NCBI GenBank assembly: GCA_947177595.1 | Contig: CAMWUZ010000052.1 | Span: 1-9,517 of the forward strand | Reading direction: 5' to 3' | Source of the DNA: an uncultured Porphyromonadaceae bacterium | GTDB taxonomy: Bacteria; Bacteroidota; Bacteroidia; Bacteroidales; Muribaculaceae | DNA length: 9,517 bases | Shown: positions 7,338 to 9,517 of the stretch, one piece after another | Layout of the letters: every line of letters starts with the position of its first letter | Position numbering within the stretch: position 1 is the first letter of the stretch | Notes under the pieces: model-generated | Seen by the model: the letters and a program-made list of their open reading frames with translations, nothing else | The model's database searches: none | Told to the model about the DNA's origin: nothing | Program-made: the position numbers and the translations under genes

Positions 7338-9416
7338 TTAGTCGCGGAAAAATTTGAGCATATTGTTTTCAACCTTTTTGTTGCCGAGGAGCAGAAGTGA
7401 AAGTCTGCTCGGATCAGAAACAACGGCTGCACCACGGGTGCGGTTGAAGTTCATCGCATTCTCCTCATAATTGTAGGGACGACCTTCGTTATCCACAGCA
7501 AGTATGTTGAATACAATCACGCCGTTGTTCGCCTTAACGGGACCGGTAAGTTTACCCGGCTCTGTCACAGACACCAAAGCGGCAAATTCACCACCGCCGA
7601 CACCCGGAACATACGGAGATACCTGACCAAAGTTAACCATCGCGGTATCAATCTTGCTGTCCATCACCTGAGCATATTCAGCAACATTCTTGCCCTTGCC
7701 GTTATATTTTTCAATAATTGCAGCAGCTTTCTTATTGTTGCGTACAACAGATGTGAGATACTGCTTTACGTCATCATTGGTTGCAGGAATATAATCCTTA
7801 TATATGTCATTGAGGGCAACAGCGATGAAACGTCCGTCGGTTTCCTCACCCAGAATGGGAGATACCTGACCTTTCTTTGCCTCCATTGTCCAATGAACAG
7901 CGTCACGTGAAGCGTTGATACCGTTGAGCTGGGGAGTAGAAGCGGAAACAATCGCGGGGAATACCTGATAGCCGGCTTCAGCGGCATTTGCTACAAACTG
8001 ATCAGCTGTCTTATTGTTATTTATGAATGTCTGGAGGTCTGCCTCAAGTTTATTGACAGTAGCGCGGGACGGCTCGGCTGAGAAACGGATTTCAGCGAGG
8101 TCATACACAGCTACCGGCGCCTTACGACTGTTAACCTTAAGCACGAGAACATTTTCCTGAGAGACGGTATCAGGAGTGAAGAATGTGCCTATAGAAGCCT
8201 TTGATATAGCGTCACGCACAGAAGCGACCTGAGGATCGAGGAGCGACAGGTCGAGATCTTTCTGCACTCCACCGACACCGGCTACTCCTGAAAGACTGTC
8301 TACAGAAATTTTACCGGCATTAAGCTCACGGATAATAGAGTCAGCAGCTGCACGGGGAGCTGAAACAGCGAAGAGAGTTACATTAACTGAATCGGTTTCA
8401 ACGGTTCGGTTAACGAGTTTAGCAAGTGTAAAGTCATTACCTATGCGGCTTACAAGTGCAGCCTTACCGACAGATGCAGAATCTGCGAAGCTCTTCATGC
8501 GGCTGTCAAGAATAGATGCGGCGGAAACTTTATTGCGGTTAACTACAAACTGTGGTTTCTCAACAAGACCTTCGGTAGCAGGCTGTTCGTTGAGAGCGAC
8601 AAGAGCCTCTTCAACCGCAATTTCAGCAGCTGCAAGGTCTTCAGCCGAAGGTACTATATCAACAGCTATGTAGCTGACAGCACGCTGCGGCATATCAAGA
8701 CGATATGACGACTTGTTCTTGTTCCACTCCTCTTTTACTTCCGCATCGCTGACAGGATACTCATCATCTGAGAGTGATGCATAATCCTTGATGACATATG
8801 CAATCTGGGCTGTAGCGGCATTCTCGTCATAAATAGCCTTAGCGTCAAGCTCGTTTGCAGTGAGGGTACCCTGGAGAAGGGTGTTGAACTTCTGCTGAAG
8901 TAGAGAAGCCTCCATTTGCTGCTCAAGCGACTGCCAGTATTGACGGAGCTGAGCCGCGCTCTGCTCATCGATGCCGTAGTTTACCGGATTATATGCCATA
9001 TCATGAAGCGCTCTTGCACTTTCAATACCCTGCTGACGGAGCATTGCATCCAGATAGAAAGAGCCGCTGCCAAGCATAGCATCTGTGAGTTCGTCTGAAG
9101 TCACCTTCAAACCGAGATCCTGAAGCTCTTTCTGCATGAGTTTTTCGCTGACCATAGAATAAAGCACTCTCTGCTGAAGAACAGCCTGGTCATATTTTTC
9201 TCCTCTCTGCTGGAGCTGCTGGTTTTCCTGTTCCACACGACGCTGGAAATCCTGCACATCAATTTTTTGTCCTCCGACCTTGGCTATGGTAGTACCGGTG
9301 CCAAAAAGTGTTCTGCCGGAAGTGAAGAAGTCACCGATAATAAACGCGAGAAGCGCCAAACCGATGATAACAAGCAAAAGCACTGATTTGCTTCTGATTT
9401 TCTCTAATGTTGCCAT
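7338..9416 (-). CDS. SurA/PpiD-like membrane-anchored periplasmic foldase (PPIase family, parvulin domain degenerate)
   Basis: The 692-residue protein begins with a short basic cytoplasmic tail (Lys6, Arg8, Lys10), then one membrane helix at about 12-31, and the rest is expected in the periplasm: the PpiD topology. Residues 43-115 match the SurA/PpiD N-terminal chaperone region (IAKVGGQKIDVQDFQRRVEQ), with a Gln/Glu-rich helix at 54-72, and this region continues in helical Gln-rich sequence to about 200. A parvulin-type domain would fall near 344-429; it keeps the pattern AADSIIRELNAG (356-367) and a final strand NVLVLKVN (422-429), but the usual His-Ile-Leu first strand and the GYHI-like end motif are missing. 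A further parvulin-like half module can be seen at about 593-640. It probably acts as a chaperone for exported or outer-membrane proteins rather than as an efficient prolyl isomerase; that last point is inference. The length is normal for Bacteroidales members of the family. It is the first gene of the minus-strand series and has a good promoter. Confidence 0.88.
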   Translation of the reverse strand: MATLEKIRSKSVLLLVIIGLALLAFIIGDFFTSGRTLFGTGTTIAKVGGQKIDVQDFQRRVEQENQQLQQRGEKYDQAVLQQRVLYSMVSEKLMQKELQDLGLKVTSDELTDAMLGSGSFYLDAMLRQQGIESARALHDMAYNPVNYGIDEQSAAQLRQYWQSLEQQMEASLLQQKFNTLLQGTLTANELDAKAIYDENAATAQIAYVIKDYASLSDDEYPVSDAEVKEEWNKNKSSYRLDMPQRAVSYIAVDIVPSAEDLAAAEIAVEEALVALNEQPATEGLVEKPQFVVNRNKVSAASILDSRMKSFADSASVGKAALVSRIGNDFTLAKLVNRTVETDSVNVTLFAVSAPRAAADSIIRELNAGKISVDSLSGVAGVGGVQKDLDLSLLDPQVASVRDAISKASIGTFFTPDTVSQENVLVLKVNSRKAPVAVYDLAEIRFSAEPSRATVNKLEADLQTFINNNKTADQFVANAAEAGYQVFPAIVSASTPQLNGINASRDAVHWTMEAKKGQVSPILGEETDGRFIAVALNDIYKDYIPATNDDVKQYLTSVVRNNKKAAAIIEKYNGKGKNVAEYAQVMDSKIDTAMVNFGQVSPYVPGVGGGEFAALVSVTEPGKLTGPVKANNGVIVFNILAVDNEGRPYNYEENAMNFNRTRGAAVVSDPSRLSLLLLGNKKVENNMLKFFRD

Positions 9417-9458
9417 TGATTATTTTATTATTTTTTGATTGGCTTGAATAATAGCGCA

Positions 9459-9490
9459 CAAAGATAGCACTTTTTATCTTTGCCGCCAAA
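9459..9490 (-). promoter_or_regulatory. Promoter candidate for the PpiD-like gene
   Basis: On the minus strand, TTTG (9490-9487) and TATCTTTG (9466-9459) are separated by 20 bases, an exact fit to the Bacteroidetes TTTG-N19-21-TAnnTTTG consensus. Transcription should start near 9452, leaving a leader of roughly 35 A/T-rich bases before the ATG at 9416, with no Shine-Dalgarno sequence. Confidence 0.75.
9475..9482 (+). promoter_or_regulatory. Possible rightward -7 box
   Basis: TATCTTTG on the plus strand is followed by CCGCC, the context expected for a Bacteroidetes -7 box. It is the inverted twin of the box at 9459-9466, with 8 bases between them. I do not see a TTTG at the proper distance upstream, so this is a weak call and would need a plus-strand gene beyond the edge. 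Confidence 0.35.
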
Positions 9491-9517
9491 TCAAGTGCAC
9501 GCAAGAGAGTGTAAATA

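Larger units (their letters stand above)
9417..9517. other. Upstream region of PpiD-like gene, apparently divergent promoter region
   Basis: This 101-base A/T-rich stretch contains no coding sequence I can support. It holds the minus-strand promoter of the PpiD-like gene and an inverted copy of the same -7 box facing right, so a plus-strand gene may begin just past the window edge. Confidence 0.5.

Noticed and set aside
1..9517. CRISPR array, mobile element, tRNA/rRNA or defence system
   Set aside because: I looked for spaced direct repeats, transposase motifs, terminal inverted repeats and cloverleaf-like sequences and found none; the gene set is core-like.

Overview
The window looks like a chromosomal segment of an anaerobic Bacteroidales bacterium, with a Muribaculaceae/Bacteroides-like protein repertoire. 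Three things support this. The promoter candidates fit the Bacteroidetes sigma-ABfr pattern (TTTG, 19-21 bases, TAnnTTTG). Starts are preceded by A/T-rich leaders without clear Shine-Dalgarno sequences. The proteins are of types usual in this order: an oxygen-labile Fe-S serine ammonia-lyase in a single chain, a large SurA/PpiD-like membrane-anchored foldase, and an SPFH protein fused to zinc ribbons. I see no mobile element, CRISPR array, tRNA or rRNA. The content is core or housekeeping-like rather than accessory.

Layout. Positions 1-1979 hold a two-gene operon on the minus strand: the SPFH/zinc-ribbon protein comes first, followed after 15 bases by a multi-pass membrane protein that runs off the left edge. 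Positions 1980-2201 are a divergent promoter region. Positions 2202-4871 (+) encode a complete PMCA-type calcium-transporting P-type ATPase. It meets a convergent minus-strand gene and overlaps it tail to tail by 57 bp. The rest of the window is a minus-strand series read from right to left: a SurA/PpiD-like protein (9416-7338), a strong hairpin (7280-7315), L-serine ammonia-lyase (7255-6047), and a GT4 glycosyltransferase (6044-4815) that begins at a TTG two bases after the lyase stop. The right end (9417-9517) carries the promoter of the PpiD-like gene and an inverted second -7 box that may drive a plus-strand gene outside the window.

How the genes fit together. The SPFH protein and its membrane partner probably act together at the cytoplasmic membrane; the nearest characterised analogy is the Bacillus subtilis YdjFGHI membrane-stress module, and this is inference. 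The ATPase exports Ca2+, the PpiD-like protein works on envelope protein folding, the serine lyase feeds pyruvate metabolism, and the glycosyltransferase probably builds a surface glycan. No single pathway unites the right-hand cluster.

The points most worth checking are the SPFH-zinc-ribbon array with its 14-residue CxxC period and partner membrane protein, the PpiD-like protein whose parvulin domain appears to lack its catalytic motifs, the hairpin that isolates the lyase gene without a visible promoter, and the 57-bp antisense coding overlap. I found no convincing wholly new system.
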